Positions 16,741 through 25,175 of a stretch of 44,606 nt of DNA are shown piece by piece. The stretch comes from Acholeplasmataceae bacterium UBA6190 (lineage in GTDB: Bacteria > Bacillota_I > Bacilli_A > Acholeplasmatales > Acholeplasmataceae), in contig DITG01000039.1 of assembly GCA_002422045.1 (NCBI GenBank), positions 219 through 44,824 on the forward strand, given 5' to 3'. The position numbers were made by a program, and so were the translations under genes. The notes beneath the pieces were generated by a model. The model was not told where the DNA came from. It made no database searches and saw only the letters and a list, made by a program, of their open reading frames with translations. Every line of letters starts with the position of its first letter. Positions within the stretch are counted from its first letter, which is position 1.

Positions 16741-16875
16741 TACTATCAAGAAGACGGGAGAGATATAGCTCTGTGAACGTCTACCAACCAGTCATGAGAC
16801 AAGGTGGTAATGCTATAAGCGATGGGTGATCAACCGTTATTCCTATCGCATCCGATGGGAAATTTTTATTTTTTT
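16741..16875 (+). promoter_or_regulatory. S-box (SAM-I family) riboswitch with transcription attenuator, controlling metNIQ
   Basis: The aptamer (16741-16827) follows the S-box plan. P1 pairs CTATC (16743-16747) with GATGG (16821-16825). P2a pairs AGACG (16752-16756) with CGTCT (16778-16782). P2b is AGAG/CTCT, with GG and GTGAA in the kink-turn positions. Then come CCAACC and GGTGGTAATGC of P3/J3-4, and a short P4. Compared with the consensus GCAACC/GGTGCTAAT, one position pair is swapped (C with G), which looks like covariation. In the expression platform CGATGGG occurs twice (16820-16826 and 16853-16859). Both copies can pair with CCTATCG (16842-16848), giving exclusive antiterminator and terminator, the latter followed by a T-run. 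SAM should turn transcription off (known S-box logic). Confidence 0.85.
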
Positions 16876-16886
16876 AAGGAGTTATC

Positions 16887-17867
16887 ATGATCGAACTGAA
16901 GTCCATCTCCAAGATTTATACATCCAAACAAAACACGTTTCACGCACTGTCAGACATCAATTTGTCCATCCCAGATGGAGAAATTTTAGGCGTTGTTGGT
17001 TATTCAGGTGCAGGTAAAAGCACATTGATCAGAATCATCAACGGACTGATTTTGCCATCTTCAGGGGATGTGAAGATTCATCAGCAATCACTGGCAGAAC
17101 TCTCAGTTTTGGAGATGCGTCGAATGCGACAGAGCATGGGCATGATTTTCCAGCATTTTAACCTTGTCTTTTCGATGACTGTCCGTTCTAATGTATTGCT
17201 TGCACTTTCCATTGGGAAATATCCTAAAGATCAAAGAGAAAAAAGAGTCACTGAGTTACTCGAACTCGTAGGTCTTTCGGACAAAATGGACAGATATCCA
17301 GTGGAACTTTCCGGTGGAGAAAGACAGAGACTAGGTATTGCCCGTGCTCTATCGAATCATCCCAAGGTATTGTTGTGTGACGAAGCGACTTCTGCTTTGG
17401 ATCAAAAGACTGCACAAGATATTATCAGATTATTGAAAACCATTCAAGAAAAAACTAAAATTACGATTGTATTCATCAGTCATCAGATTGAAATCGTCAA
17501 AGATTTATGCACCAGAATTGTTGTGATGGACAAAGGTCAGATCATTGAAGATCAGAGCACAAAGTCAATATTCACACATCCGAAATCAATGGTGACCAGA
17601 TCACTCATACGATCACTGATCTATGAGCCCAAAGACTTAACGAAAGCAATCTATGAATTGATTTATGATCATACCAATGCAGACTCGAACACGCTGTCTG
17701 ACATGATCAAAACCTATCAGGTCGATGTGAACATCATGTTTGCAAAAACACTCGAACTCAAGGATGAAGTGATTGGTTATCTGTATCTTCAAATCGAAGG
17801 CACTCAAAAAGAACAAGCCTTGGCATTCTTAAAAAAACAACACGTCGAGGTGAATCGCTATGTTTGA
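16887..17867 (+). CDS. metN: Methionine ABC transporter ATP-binding protein MetN
   Basis: Cytoplasmic ATPase of the methionine importer. The 326 residues include Walker A GYSGAGKSTLIRIINGL, signature LSGGERQRLGIARAL and Walker B VLLCDEATSALD. A C-terminal NIL (ACT-like) domain (about 245-326) binds methionine for feedback control in MetN proteins (family knowledge). AAGGAG precedes ATG 16887. It overlaps metI by 8 bases. The upstream S-box riboswitch supports methionine specificity. Confidence 0.96.
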   Translation: MIELKSISKIYTSKQNTFHALSDINLSIPDGEILGVVGYSGAGKSTLIRIINGLILPSSGDVKIHQQSLAELSVLEMRRMRQSMGMIFQHFNLVFSMTVRSNVLLALSIGKYPKDQREKRVTELLELVGLSDKMDRYPVELSGGERQRLGIARALSNHPKVLLCDEATSALDQKTAQDIIRLLKTIQEKTKITIVFISHQIEIVKDLCTRIVVMDKGQIIEDQSTKSIFTHPKSMVTRSLIRSLIYEPKDLTKAIYELIYDHTNADSNTLSDMIKTYQVDVNIMFAKTLELKDEVIGYLYLQIEGTQKEQALAFLKKQHVEVNRYV

Positions 17868-18534
17868 TACTAGAGCCATCGAATTGTTTCTGGGTGCACT
17901 TTATGAAACATTGTTTCTTGTTTTTGGCACAGGATTCTTTGTACTCTTCATCGGACTGATGCTCGGATTTCTTCTGTTTGCATCGGAGCCCGGATCTTTA
18001 TTCAAAGAACGATTCTGGGTCAAGATTTTCCACAGGGTTTTATCCACAGTCAATGATATCGCAAGATCGATACCTTTCATCATTCTTTTGATTCTACTGA
18101 TTCCATTCACCAGAGCTCTGGTTGGAACCATGTTAGGTGCCAAAGCTGCACTTCCTGCACTGATCATCAGTGCCAGTCCGTTTTTTGCCAGAGTTGTCCA
18201 TATGGCTTTGCGTGATGTCTCCAAAGATACCATTGAAGCATTGGAATCCATGGGCTCACCACTATGGACGACCGTCATCATCATCTTCAAAGAAGCGCTC
18301 AGCACGCTCGTTTCAGGGTTTACATTGACACTAGTCACATTGGTAGGCTTCATGTCAGCTGCAGCTGTTATCGGCGCCGGAGGACTTGCTTATCTGGCGT
18401 ATGAATATGGGAAATTTGGTAACAATTATCCTCTGATGTACCTATCGATTGTAACCATCTTATTCATTGTCTTCATCATTCAAATCACAGGCGACTGGAT
18501 CGCCAGAAAACTGGACCACAGGTCCAAATCATAA
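17860..18534 (+). CDS. metI: Methionine ABC transporter permease MetI
   Basis: Membrane channel of the importer, 224 residues with about five transmembrane helices. The binding-protein-dependent permease EAA loop is visible as ALESMGSPLWTTVIIIFKEAL, followed by MSAAAVIGAGGLAYLAYEYG, typical of MetI. It overlaps metN by 8 bases and is 12 bases before metQ; translation is probably coupled. Confidence 0.95.
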   Translation: MFDTRAIELFLGALYETLFLVFGTGFFVLFIGLMLGFLLFASEPGSLFKERFWVKIFHRVLSTVNDIARSIPFIILLILLIPFTRALVGTMLGAKAALPALIISASPFFARVVHMALRDVSKDTIEALESMGSPLWTTVIIIFKEALSTLVSGFTLTLVTLVGFMSAAAVIGAGGLAYLAYEYGKFGNNYPLMYLSIVTILFIVFIIQITGDWIARKLDHRSKS

Positions 18535-18546
18535 GGAGATTATCAC

Positions 18547-19362
18547 ATGAAAAAAATCATATACATCATCACGCTTATGCTCACCATCTTCACTATTTCG
18601 GCATGTTCGAACTCAAATGAAAGCACCATTCAAGTCATTGCAACATCCATTCCTCACGGAGAAATCCTCGAATTTGCGCGTCCATATTTGAAAGAAAAGG
18701 GATACGACCTAGAGATTATCATCACCTCTGACTATTATTTCCCAAATCCTGCGGTCGCTGCTGGAGATGCGGATGCGAATTTTTTCCAACACGTCCCTTT
18801 TTTGTCAAAATACAATACTGAAAACCCTAATGCACAGCTGTCAATTGCAGCCTATATTCACATTGAACCAATTGGACTTTACAGCAAATCCATCACGTCA
18901 CTAGCATCCATTCCACAAGGTGCAACAATTCTATTATCCAATTCTGTTTCTGATCACGGTCGTGCACTGAATCTTTTACAAAGTGCCGGATTGATTACGC
19001 TTTCTTCAACATTCGATATCCTATCGACGACCCAGAACTTCAATGAAGTCATCACTTCCAATCCGAAACAACTCGTGCTCCGCACAGATGTCGCACCAGA
19101 TTTCCTGATTTCAGCATACAACTCAAATGAAGCAGATCTTTACATCATCAACTCCAACTATGCACTTGAAGGAGGATTAAATCCGCTAGAAGATTCCATT
19201 TTCATCGAATCGACAGAAAACAATCCCTATGTCAACATTGTTGCAGCACTCGAATCCAAACTTGAATCTGCTAAAATCAAGGCACTCATCGAAGTCTTGT
19301 CACTTCCTGCAGTCAAGGCATTCATCGAATCTCAATACGAAGGATCTGTCATTCCGGCATAA
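18547..19362 (+). CDS. metQ: Methionine-binding lipoprotein MetQ (NlpA family)
   Basis: Captures methionine outside the membrane and delivers it to MetI. The 271 residues start with a lipoprotein signal ending TISAC (Cys20). The mature part has the family patterns ATSIPHGEILEFARPYLKEKG, AAGDADANFFQHVPFL, HIEPIGLYSKSI and ADLYIINSNYALEGGL. AAGGAG precedes ATG 18547. It is the last gene of the unit; a strong terminator lies 27 bases on. Confidence 0.95.
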   Translation: MKKIIYIITLMLTIFTISACSNSNESTIQVIATSIPHGEILEFARPYLKEKGYDLEIIITSDYYFPNPAVAAGDADANFFQHVPFLSKYNTENPNAQLSIAAYIHIEPIGLYSKSITSLASIPQGATILLSNSVSDHGRALNLLQSAGLITLSSTFDILSTTQNFNEVITSNPKQLVLRTDVAPDFLISAYNSNEADLYIINSNYALEGGLNPLEDSIFIESTENNPYVNIVAALESKLESAKIKALIEVLSLPAVKAFIESQYEGSVIPA

Positions 19363-19388
19363 GTCTCTCATAACTTCACATATTCTCA

Positions 19389-19416
19389 AACCATCCACCG
19401 CTTGGATGGTTTTTTA
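19389..19416 (+). terminator. Terminator of metNIQ
   Basis: AACCATCC (19389-19396) pairs with GGATGGTT (19404-19411) around a seven-base loop, followed by T. Confidence 0.93.
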
Positions 19417-19439
19417 TCTCACGTATGTCTAAAATGAGT

Positions 19440-19445
19440 TATAAT
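19440..19445 (+). promoter_or_regulatory. -10 element of the LTA-synthase-like gene promoter
   Basis: TATAAT 31 bases before the GTG start, downstream of the metQ terminator. I see no convincing -35. Confidence 0.5.
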
Positions 19446-19476
19446 AACACATAGACACATTGAAAGGGGGAAACAC

Positions 19477-21606
19477 GTGAAAAAATACAATCAATGGTCC
19501 GTCTATTTCCTATTCATTGGACTTTTCTTCATCTTGAATATCTTGAATACATACATGCTCACAGCATCTGTGCTGAATCGATATATCGCCCCATTCACGC
19601 ATACGTTTTTAGGTGAAATCAACGCGTTTCTCGGAAACTTTTCGATTCTGTTTCTGATCATGACGGTTGCATTCATGTTCGTCAAAAAAGCAAAATCAAG
19701 AATGGTTTTTTTAATTGTATTGACCTTCTTCTTGAATGTTTTCGTCTACGCCATGGGCGTATTCAATATGTTCTTCGGTACAGCTTTTTCCATACCCGCC
19801 AGTACGATTTTTAAAAATCCTGCCGATGGCTTTGCGATGGGAACTACCCTCAATGCACTACTTGAATTGATCACTTATTGGAGAATCGTTGTCTTCATTC
19901 CGTTTGTTGTTTTGCTCGTCATCTATAAACTTTCGGACAGACAAATACTTTCAGGTATGTTCCTAAAGATCACAGTACAAAAGACACTGTCATCCGTACT
20001 ACTTGTGTCCATGACATTTTTCACAGCGATCATGTCTTATTATCAACAATTTCAAGCAACACTTCCCATCAATGCAGTCAAAAGCACATTTGCCATCCAA
20101 AACCTTGGGGTATACCCTTATTATGTGGGTGAATTCTTTGGGAGACCGTTCGATTTGGACCTGCAAAGATTCCTTGATCTGGAAACAGAAGAGAAAATTG
20201 CTGAAGCCTATCAATTTTATAACAAGAACCAGGAAGTCTACATCAACGCCTTTGACAACAAGACCTATTCGAACAGGTTGTTACTATCAGAGGCTGTGAG
20301 TGATTTATTCATCGATCCATCGATTCGAAACGATAACCAACTTCACGGCATACTGAAAGATCGAAACCTGGTTTTGATTCACCTGGAATCGATGAATTCC
20401 TTTTTGCTTGAGCATGCGACGATTTCTGAACGTTTTGTCTTCTTGAATCGTCTGTTCGAACAATCGTTTGTTTTCAATAACTTTTACAACAATGTCGGTA
20501 TGGGTGTCAGCTCAGATGGTGAACTTGCTGTGATGACAGGTTTATACCCGATGGGTGACCGTACACTCTACTGGGAATATAATGATATACCCTATGAACT
20601 CGAATCCATCCCTATGTTTTTCAATGAGATGGGTTATTATACCGAAGCCATTCATGGCGATAAAGAAACATTTTATAACAGAGATAAGGTCTATCCTGAA
20701 CTTTATGGATTTGATCATTTCCATGCCATCGAAGATTTCATCGAAGAAGGATATGATGTCGAATCCGGTTATCTTTATGATTCAGTCAACAACAAAGTGC
20801 ACCTGAGCCCATGGATTTCTGACTATCACTTGGCTGATTTCACATATCAGGTCGGATCGAATCTGCTTCAGTCTTCAACACCTTTTATGCTTTTTCCAGT
20901 CACCATGATGCCACATACACCCTACGATTTTGATCCGAATGGATTAAGACCGGGACTCTTTCCGGAATACGAAAATTTGATCTCTAGAATTACCCTGAAA
21001 TACATCAGTTATGTGGATTATATCGATGATGTGATCAAACGCTTTTTCATCTCTGAAACAGGTCAAGACCACACACTTGATGACTCAGTCTATGTCTTTT
21101 ACAGTGATCATGGTTCAGGTCTGAAAAACGGAGATTTGGATATATTGCTCAATGAGAGTCTATCCGTCATTGAAACCAGAAAAATCTTGCAGAAAGTTCC
21201 TGCTTGGATCTATGTACCTGGAGATGAAATGGTGGACTATGGCGATTACAGTATTCGAAAGGGTCTCTTGGTTGGCAAACAACATTTGGTGAGAAGCCAA
21301 GTCGATTTATTCAGAACAATCGTCGAGTTATTTGATCTCCCGATTGATGATTCTCCATACTACGGCGTGCACGGATTATCCACAGAACCCACATTTGCAC
21401 TAGACAATCGCTTGATGGATGTTGTCATGGATGACTATATCTACTCCATGAAGAACCCATTAACCCTATATCCGCTTCATGAAGAGGTTTCAGCACTGAC
21501 ATTCGAGTATATCAAACGGTTTAAAATGCTATCTGATATCATCGTTTCAAGTGCGGATATGCAGTCCATTATCCGGGATGCAATCAGAGGACGCTATGGT
21601 GAATAA
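19477..21606 (+). CDS. LTA-synthase-like sulfatase-fold membrane enzyme
   Basis: Family members transfer glycerophosphate or related groups outside the membrane, as in lipoteichoic acid synthesis. The 709 residues have about five N-terminal transmembrane helices (to about 195) and an outer alkaline-phosphatase-fold domain (about 295-640). Metal-site markers are IHLESMNS (Glu304) and YSDHGSG (Asp544, His545). The nucleophile motif is GMGVSSDGE (Ser345), where LtaS proteins have GKTSD with threonine, so the nucleophile appears changed to serine. The start is GTG 19477, six bases after AAAGGGGG. It overlaps the DUF1361 gene by 11 bases. The exact donor and acceptor are unknown; a phosphoglycolipid transferase is the best guess. 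Confidence 0.85.
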   Translation: MKKYNQWSVYFLFIGLFFILNILNTYMLTASVLNRYIAPFTHTFLGEINAFLGNFSILFLIMTVAFMFVKKAKSRMVFLIVLTFFLNVFVYAMGVFNMFFGTAFSIPASTIFKNPADGFAMGTTLNALLELITYWRIVVFIPFVVLLVIYKLSDRQILSGMFLKITVQKTLSSVLLVSMTFFTAIMSYYQQFQATLPINAVKSTFAIQNLGVYPYYVGEFFGRPFDLDLQRFLDLETEEKIAEAYQFYNKNQEVYINAFDNKTYSNRLLLSEAVSDLFIDPSIRNDNQLHGILKDRNLVLIHLESMNSFLLEHATISERFVFLNRLFEQSFVFNNFYNNVGMGVSSDGELAVMTGLYPMGDRTLYWEYNDIPYELESIPMFFNEMGYYTEAIHGDKETFYNRDKVYPELYGFDHFHAIEDFIEEGYDVESGYLYDSVNNKVHLSPWISDYHLADFTYQVGSNLLQSSTPFMLFPVTMMPHTPYDFDPNGLRPGLFPEYENLISRITLKYISYVDYIDDVIKRFFISETGQDHTLDDSVYVFYSDHGSGLKNGDLDILLNESLSVIETRKILQKVPAWIYVPGDEMVDYGDYSIRKGLLVGKQHLVRSQVDLFRTIVELFDLPIDDSPYYGVHGLSTEPTFALDNRLMDVVMDDYIYSMKNPLTLYPLHEEVSALTFEYIKRFKMLSDIIVSSADMQSIIRDAIRGRYGE

Positions 21607-22261
21607 GATGATGAGAAAGATGGATGGACACTACTGGGCAAGTCTTTCATATCTCGTTTTATCTTATGGCCTAGGGATATATCTGTTCAATGGATTGGTG
21701 CTCTTTTTAGGATGGAACATGATCCTCGCAACCACAGTCTATGCACTCGCAAAACTGATTTTGCACATGGATCAAAAGCGAGTATCAAAGCTTTGGATTG
21801 GTTTGGTTTTTGGACTTTATGTACTCTTTTTTCCGAATGCGATCTACATCATCACCGATTTCATTCACCTTGAAGCCTATGATTTTTTCACTCAATATCC
21901 TCGCATTTATGCCATGGAAATCAACGATTGGCTCGTCATGGCACACATCACGATTGGTGCGCTGATTGCGATGAAGTTAGGCATGTCATCGGTCATCAAA
22001 CTTGAAGATAGATTTCTGGAAAAACTCAACATCAAACCGTATAGAATCATTGTCCTGACATCGCTCTTTGGTATCTCTTCTGTAGGTATTTATATTGGCA
22101 GATTCTTAAGATTCAACTCGTGGGACATTTTAAGACTTTCATCGATCATCATCCAATTGTTTGACCAATGGAAATTCATGATCATGTTCGTCATCATCTT
22201 CACAGTCATTCATTGGGTTTCTTATCTTTTGTTTGCCAATCGAACAAATAATGTCGTATAA
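21596..22261 (+). CDS. DUF1361 multi-pass membrane protein
   Basis: Function unknown. The 221 residues have about six hydrophobic helices. Between them are FFPNAIYIITDFIHL (about 75-90) and YIGRFLRFNSWDILR (about 165-180), the hallmark motifs of DUF1361 proteins. The conserved polar residues inside membrane segments suggest an enzyme or transporter (inference). I use ATG 21596, four bases after AGAGGA; ATG 21608 is possible. The overlap with the LTA-synthase-like gene suggests coupled translation and a shared envelope role. Confidence 0.82.
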   Translation: MVNKMMRKMDGHYWASLSYLVLSYGLGIYLFNGLVLFLGWNMILATTVYALAKLILHMDQKRVSKLWIGLVFGLYVLFFPNAIYIITDFIHLEAYDFFTQYPRIYAMEINDWLVMAHITIGALIAMKLGMSSVIKLEDRFLEKLNIKPYRIIVLTSLFGISSVGIYIGRFLRFNSWDILRLSSIIIQLFDQWKFMIMFVIIFTVIHWVSYLLFANRTNNVV

Positions 22262-22262
22262 T
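22233..22262 (+). promoter_or_regulatory. Candidate promoter of galE
   Basis: TTGCCA (22233-22238), 18 bases, TATAAT (22257-22262), overlapping the end of the DUF1361 gene and 31 bases before galE. Confidence 0.6.
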
Positions 22263-22293
22263 AAAAATAGACGTTCATTTCAAGGAGGATATC

Positions 22294-23259
22294 ATGCGCG
22301 TACTCGTTGTTGGTGGTGCAGGCTATATCGGTTCACACACTGTCTATGAATTGATCAAGGATGGACAGGAAGTCATTATTTTAGACAATCTGTCTTCTGG
22401 GTATATGGAACTTGTGCATCCGAAAGCCAAGTTTTATCAGGGAGATATCCGAGTCAAATCGGATGTCGAAGCTGTCTTCAAACAAGAAAAGATTGACGTT
22501 GTCATGCATTTTGCAGCGAAGATTGTCGTGCCTGAATCTGTCAAAGAACCTCTAGAATATTATTACAACAATGTCGAAGGCGTGAGAGTTCTTCTGGAAA
22601 CCATGAAAGATTTTAATGTTAAGAAACTGGTCTTCTCATCAACAGCAGCTGTTTATGGTGAAGCATCGGGTGTTTGTCAGGAAGATATGGTTACCAAGCC
22701 AATCAATCCTTATGGTGAAACCAAACTCGCATGCGAAAAAATGATTCAATGGGTTGCTAATGCTCACGATTTCAACTATGTCATCTTCAGATACTTCAAT
22801 GTTGCAGGTGCGGACGCTTCTTTAAAAATCGGTTTGATGAAAGATCAGCTCACACACCTGATCCCTGTTGCCATTCAAGGCATCATCGGTTTGAGAGATC
22901 ATCTGACCATCTATGGCAATGATTATCCTACAAAAGATGGCACGTGTATCCGTGATTACATCCATGTGAGCGATCTCGCTTATGCACATGTCTTGGGCGC
23001 TCATTACTTAAAAAATGGTGGAAAAAGTGAAACCATGAACTTAGGTTCTAACAGCGGATATACTGTCCTAGAAGTTGCAGAGGCTGTGAATAAGATCGCT
23101 CCGCTCAAGGTTGTCATTGGAGGCAGAAGAGACGGAGACCCCGCAGAACTCATCGCATCCAATGATAGAGCTAAAAAGATTTTGAAATGGATTCCAAAAT
23201 ACAATTTAGAAGATATTGTACGATCGGATTACAATTATAGAAAAAAAATATCTACATAA
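22294..23259 (+). CDS. galE: UDP-glucose 4-epimerase
   Basis: Interconverts UDP-glucose and UDP-galactose with NAD in the cytoplasm. The 321 residues include the Rossmann motif VVGGAGYIGSH (about 5-15), LDNLSSGY, FSSTAAVYGEA, the catalytic NPYGETK (Tyr-x3-Lys) and CIRDYIHVSDLA, all standard for GalE. AAGGAGG precedes ATG 22294. It can work with GalU (31433) to supply both sugars for glycolipids. It is followed by a long imperfect terminator. Confidence 0.94.
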   Translation: MRVLVVGGAGYIGSHTVYELIKDGQEVIILDNLSSGYMELVHPKAKFYQGDIRVKSDVEAVFKQEKIDVVMHFAAKIVVPESVKEPLEYYYNNVEGVRVLLETMKDFNVKKLVFSSTAAVYGEASGVCQEDMVTKPINPYGETKLACEKMIQWVANAHDFNYVIFRYFNVAGADASLKIGLMKDQLTHLIPVAIQGIIGLRDHLTIYGNDYPTKDGTCIRDYIHVSDLAYAHVLGAHYLKNGGKSETMNLGSNSGYTVLEVAEAVNKIAPLKVVIGGRRDGDPAELIASNDRAKKILKWIPKYNLEDIVRSDYNYRKKIST

Positions 23260-23271
23260 CCATAAAAAAAC

Positions 23272-23334
23272 GAAAAACCTCAACGAAAGATCGCCTGTTA
23301 TCCAAACAGAGTTCCCATCGTTTGGTTTTTTTCT
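23272..23334 (+). terminator. Probable terminator of galE
   Basis: AACC..CAACGA pairs with TCGTT.GGTT over a long stem that holds an inner CTGTT/AACAG hairpin, followed by seven T ending at about 23333. The stem is imperfect. Confidence 0.65.
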
Positions 23335-23404
23335 CTTTTGAATCGATTTTTCAGTATTAAATAGTTTCGATTGAGATAAAAACACGAAAAATATCAACGC
23401 ATTA

Positions 23405-23433
23405 TTGTGTTATGAACATGATTACAATATAAT
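23405..23433 (+). promoter_or_regulatory. Promoter of the MACPF lipoprotein gene
   Basis: TTGTGT (23405-23410), 17 bases, TATAAT (23428-23433). A leader of about 75 nt follows. It contains the inverted repeat CATTCA/TGAATG (about 23458-23485), which could fold in the RNA. Confidence 0.7.
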
Positions 23434-23514
23434 GAAATTAAATATTACCGGTTTCAACATTCAATCATACACTAGATCATGAATGTATTTTTGCTTTGAC
23501 ACAAGGAGGGCCTT

Positions 23515-25056
23515 ATGAAAGGTTTAGTCAAATCTCTGATTTCATTTTTACTTTGCATTTTAATTGTAGCGACAATGTTTGCATGTCAAGAAGATGACGA
23601 TGATTTTTACGGAACATTTGTTAATTTGACTGATGAAGATCTTCATGGAGGGCTTCTTCAAGCTAACTTGAAAAACTTCCACCTATATGGCTACAAAGTC
23701 ATCGAAAGTGGAAACACCATTAACAGTGATGATGGTAAGGGATATGCAGCACCCGAGAATGTTGCATCAAAACCCGTACTAGATTCAACAAAGTTTGACC
23801 ATACTCTATTCAGCCGTACGGATTTCAGAAGTTCAGATATTTCTTATAGTTACTCTCATAAAATCGAAGAGTTCTATTCGAAATTCAACTCTACTGTTAG
23901 CGCGAGTTACAAAGGTGTAGCATTCAGTGGTGACGTTCATGCATCTTTCGGTGTCACCACACAAACTTCAGAGGACCAAGTATTCATTAGACATGCCCAA
24001 ATCATTACCATCGAAGAAAGCAATTATACAGGTACTGTCGATCAGCTGAAAACAATGCTCTCAACTCAATTTCTTCTAGATGCACAAACGCATTACAATC
24101 AAAACACATTAGGAAAGTTTTTTGAAGATTATGGTACACACTTAATCACTAAGTACTATTTAGGTGGAAGAACAGAGTTTAACTTCACCCACAAAAATAC
24201 ACAATCAAAAACAGATCAGCAAATTCAAGTCGACGTGAACGCTACATACCTAACATCCACAGGTTCAGCATCTGAAACTCAAAAAAAGACAAGTCAGAAA
24301 TTTCTTGACAATACATATTTTACGTTTAAATCATATGGAGGAAATGCCATCACAGGCTCCTCACCTGATATTATCGCTCAGCAATACCCCACATGGAGAG
24401 ACTCCATTGATCAAAAAATGAATTTATGTCAGTTTGGTAGTTTTGAAGATAGTTTTTTTCCTATCTGGGACTTGATTGATAATCATACGATTAGAAGTGC
24501 CTATGAGAATTACTTCAACAATTTGGTCGATATTCGTTCAAATCATCTCAATAATATGAGATTCAACAAACTGTACTTGAAGGAAATACTCGTTTACACA
24601 GGTGGTAGTGAGCCATCGGCAAAAGGAAAGATACCCAATGACTACACCCCGGTTTATTTAAACCCCGGAAGTACCTCAGTGTCATATCTTGAGGCCAATC
24701 ACAACGCAGGCGGAGATTTCATTTACATCGTATACAATTATACGGATAAGAAATCCGAGGCCATTGTAGATATCCGTATCGCTTCTGGTAAGAACACAGA
24801 TTACAGTAATGAAGGATACAAAAAGGTAAACGTCGATCTCAATCGTGGTGCAGGCGGAGATTATATATATCTTCACTACAGAACTGCCACAAGTTATGAA
24901 GCAAAAAATGCTAACACCAAATACATCAAAGAAATCCGAGGCGTATATGGCGATCAAAATACGCTGCCATCTGGTTGGTATTGGCTAACAAACATGGTTG
25001 ATCTGAATCGCGGAGCTGGTGGGTCCTATATCTATCTAGCCGTCAGAAAAGCGTGA
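23515..25056 (+). CDS. Secreted MACPF-domain lipoprotein with C-terminal beta-prism (MABP-like) repeats
   Basis: A candidate pore-forming or membrane-binding surface protein of 513 residues. The signal peptide ends TMFAC, with Cys24 as probable lipid site (an imperfect lipobox). Next come an acidic patch and a MACPF domain (about 60-345). Its signature Tyr206-Gly-Thr-His209 plus ..GG218 (YGTHLITKYYLGG) fits the MACPF/CDC rule Y-G-T-H, seven residues, G-G. The Thr/Ser-rich flanks could be membrane-inserting regions. Residues 355-513 hold three related repeats: EANHNAGGDFIYIVYN (393 on), DLNRGAGGDYIYLHYR (441 on) and DLNRGAGGSYIYLAVR (496 on). They match the MABP beta-prism pattern, a likely lipid-binding part. 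AAGGAGG precedes ATG 23515. It is a single-gene transcript. Target and activity are unknown. Confidence 0.88.
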   Translation: MKGLVKSLISFLLCILIVATMFACQEDDDDFYGTFVNLTDEDLHGGLLQANLKNFHLYGYKVIESGNTINSDDGKGYAAPENVASKPVLDSTKFDHTLFSRTDFRSSDISYSYSHKIEEFYSKFNSTVSASYKGVAFSGDVHASFGVTTQTSEDQVFIRHAQIITIEESNYTGTVDQLKTMLSTQFLLDAQTHYNQNTLGKFFEDYGTHLITKYYLGGRTEFNFTHKNTQSKTDQQIQVDVNATYLTSTGSASETQKKTSQKFLDNTYFTFKSYGGNAITGSSPDIIAQQYPTWRDSIDQKMNLCQFGSFEDSFFPIWDLIDNHTIRSAYENYFNNLVDIRSNHLNNMRFNKLYLKEILVYTGGSEPSAKGKIPNDYTPVYLNPGSTSVSYLEANHNAGGDFIYIVYNYTDKKSEAIVDIRIASGKNTDYSNEGYKKVNVDLNRGAGGDYIYLHYRTATSYEAKNANTKYIKEIRGVYGDQNTLPSGWYWLTNMVDLNRGAGGSYIYLAVRKA

Positions 25057-25088
25057 TTCAAATCTAACCATCAGGTTTGCTGAATCAC
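25053..25088 (+). repeat. Inverted repeat at the MACPF gene stop
   Basis: GTGATTCA (25053-25060, including the stop codon) pairs with TGAATCAC (25081-25088), with inner AACC/GGTT. No T-run follows; it may protect the mRNA end upstream of the true terminator. Confidence 0.55.
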
Positions 25089-25122
25089 TCGAAACATTAA
25101 AAACCTATTCTATATAAATAAA

Positions 25123-25158
25123 ACAACACATTGGTGATTGAATGTGTTGTTTTTCTTT
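25123..25158. terminator. Bidirectional terminator between the MACPF gene and the uronate locus
   Basis: ACAACACATT (25123-25132) pairs with AATGTGTTGT (25141-25150). A T-run follows on the plus strand (TTTTCTTT) and a T-rich stretch on the minus strand, so it can end both convergent transcripts. Confidence 0.9.
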
Positions 25159-25175
25159 CAATGATGACGATAGAA

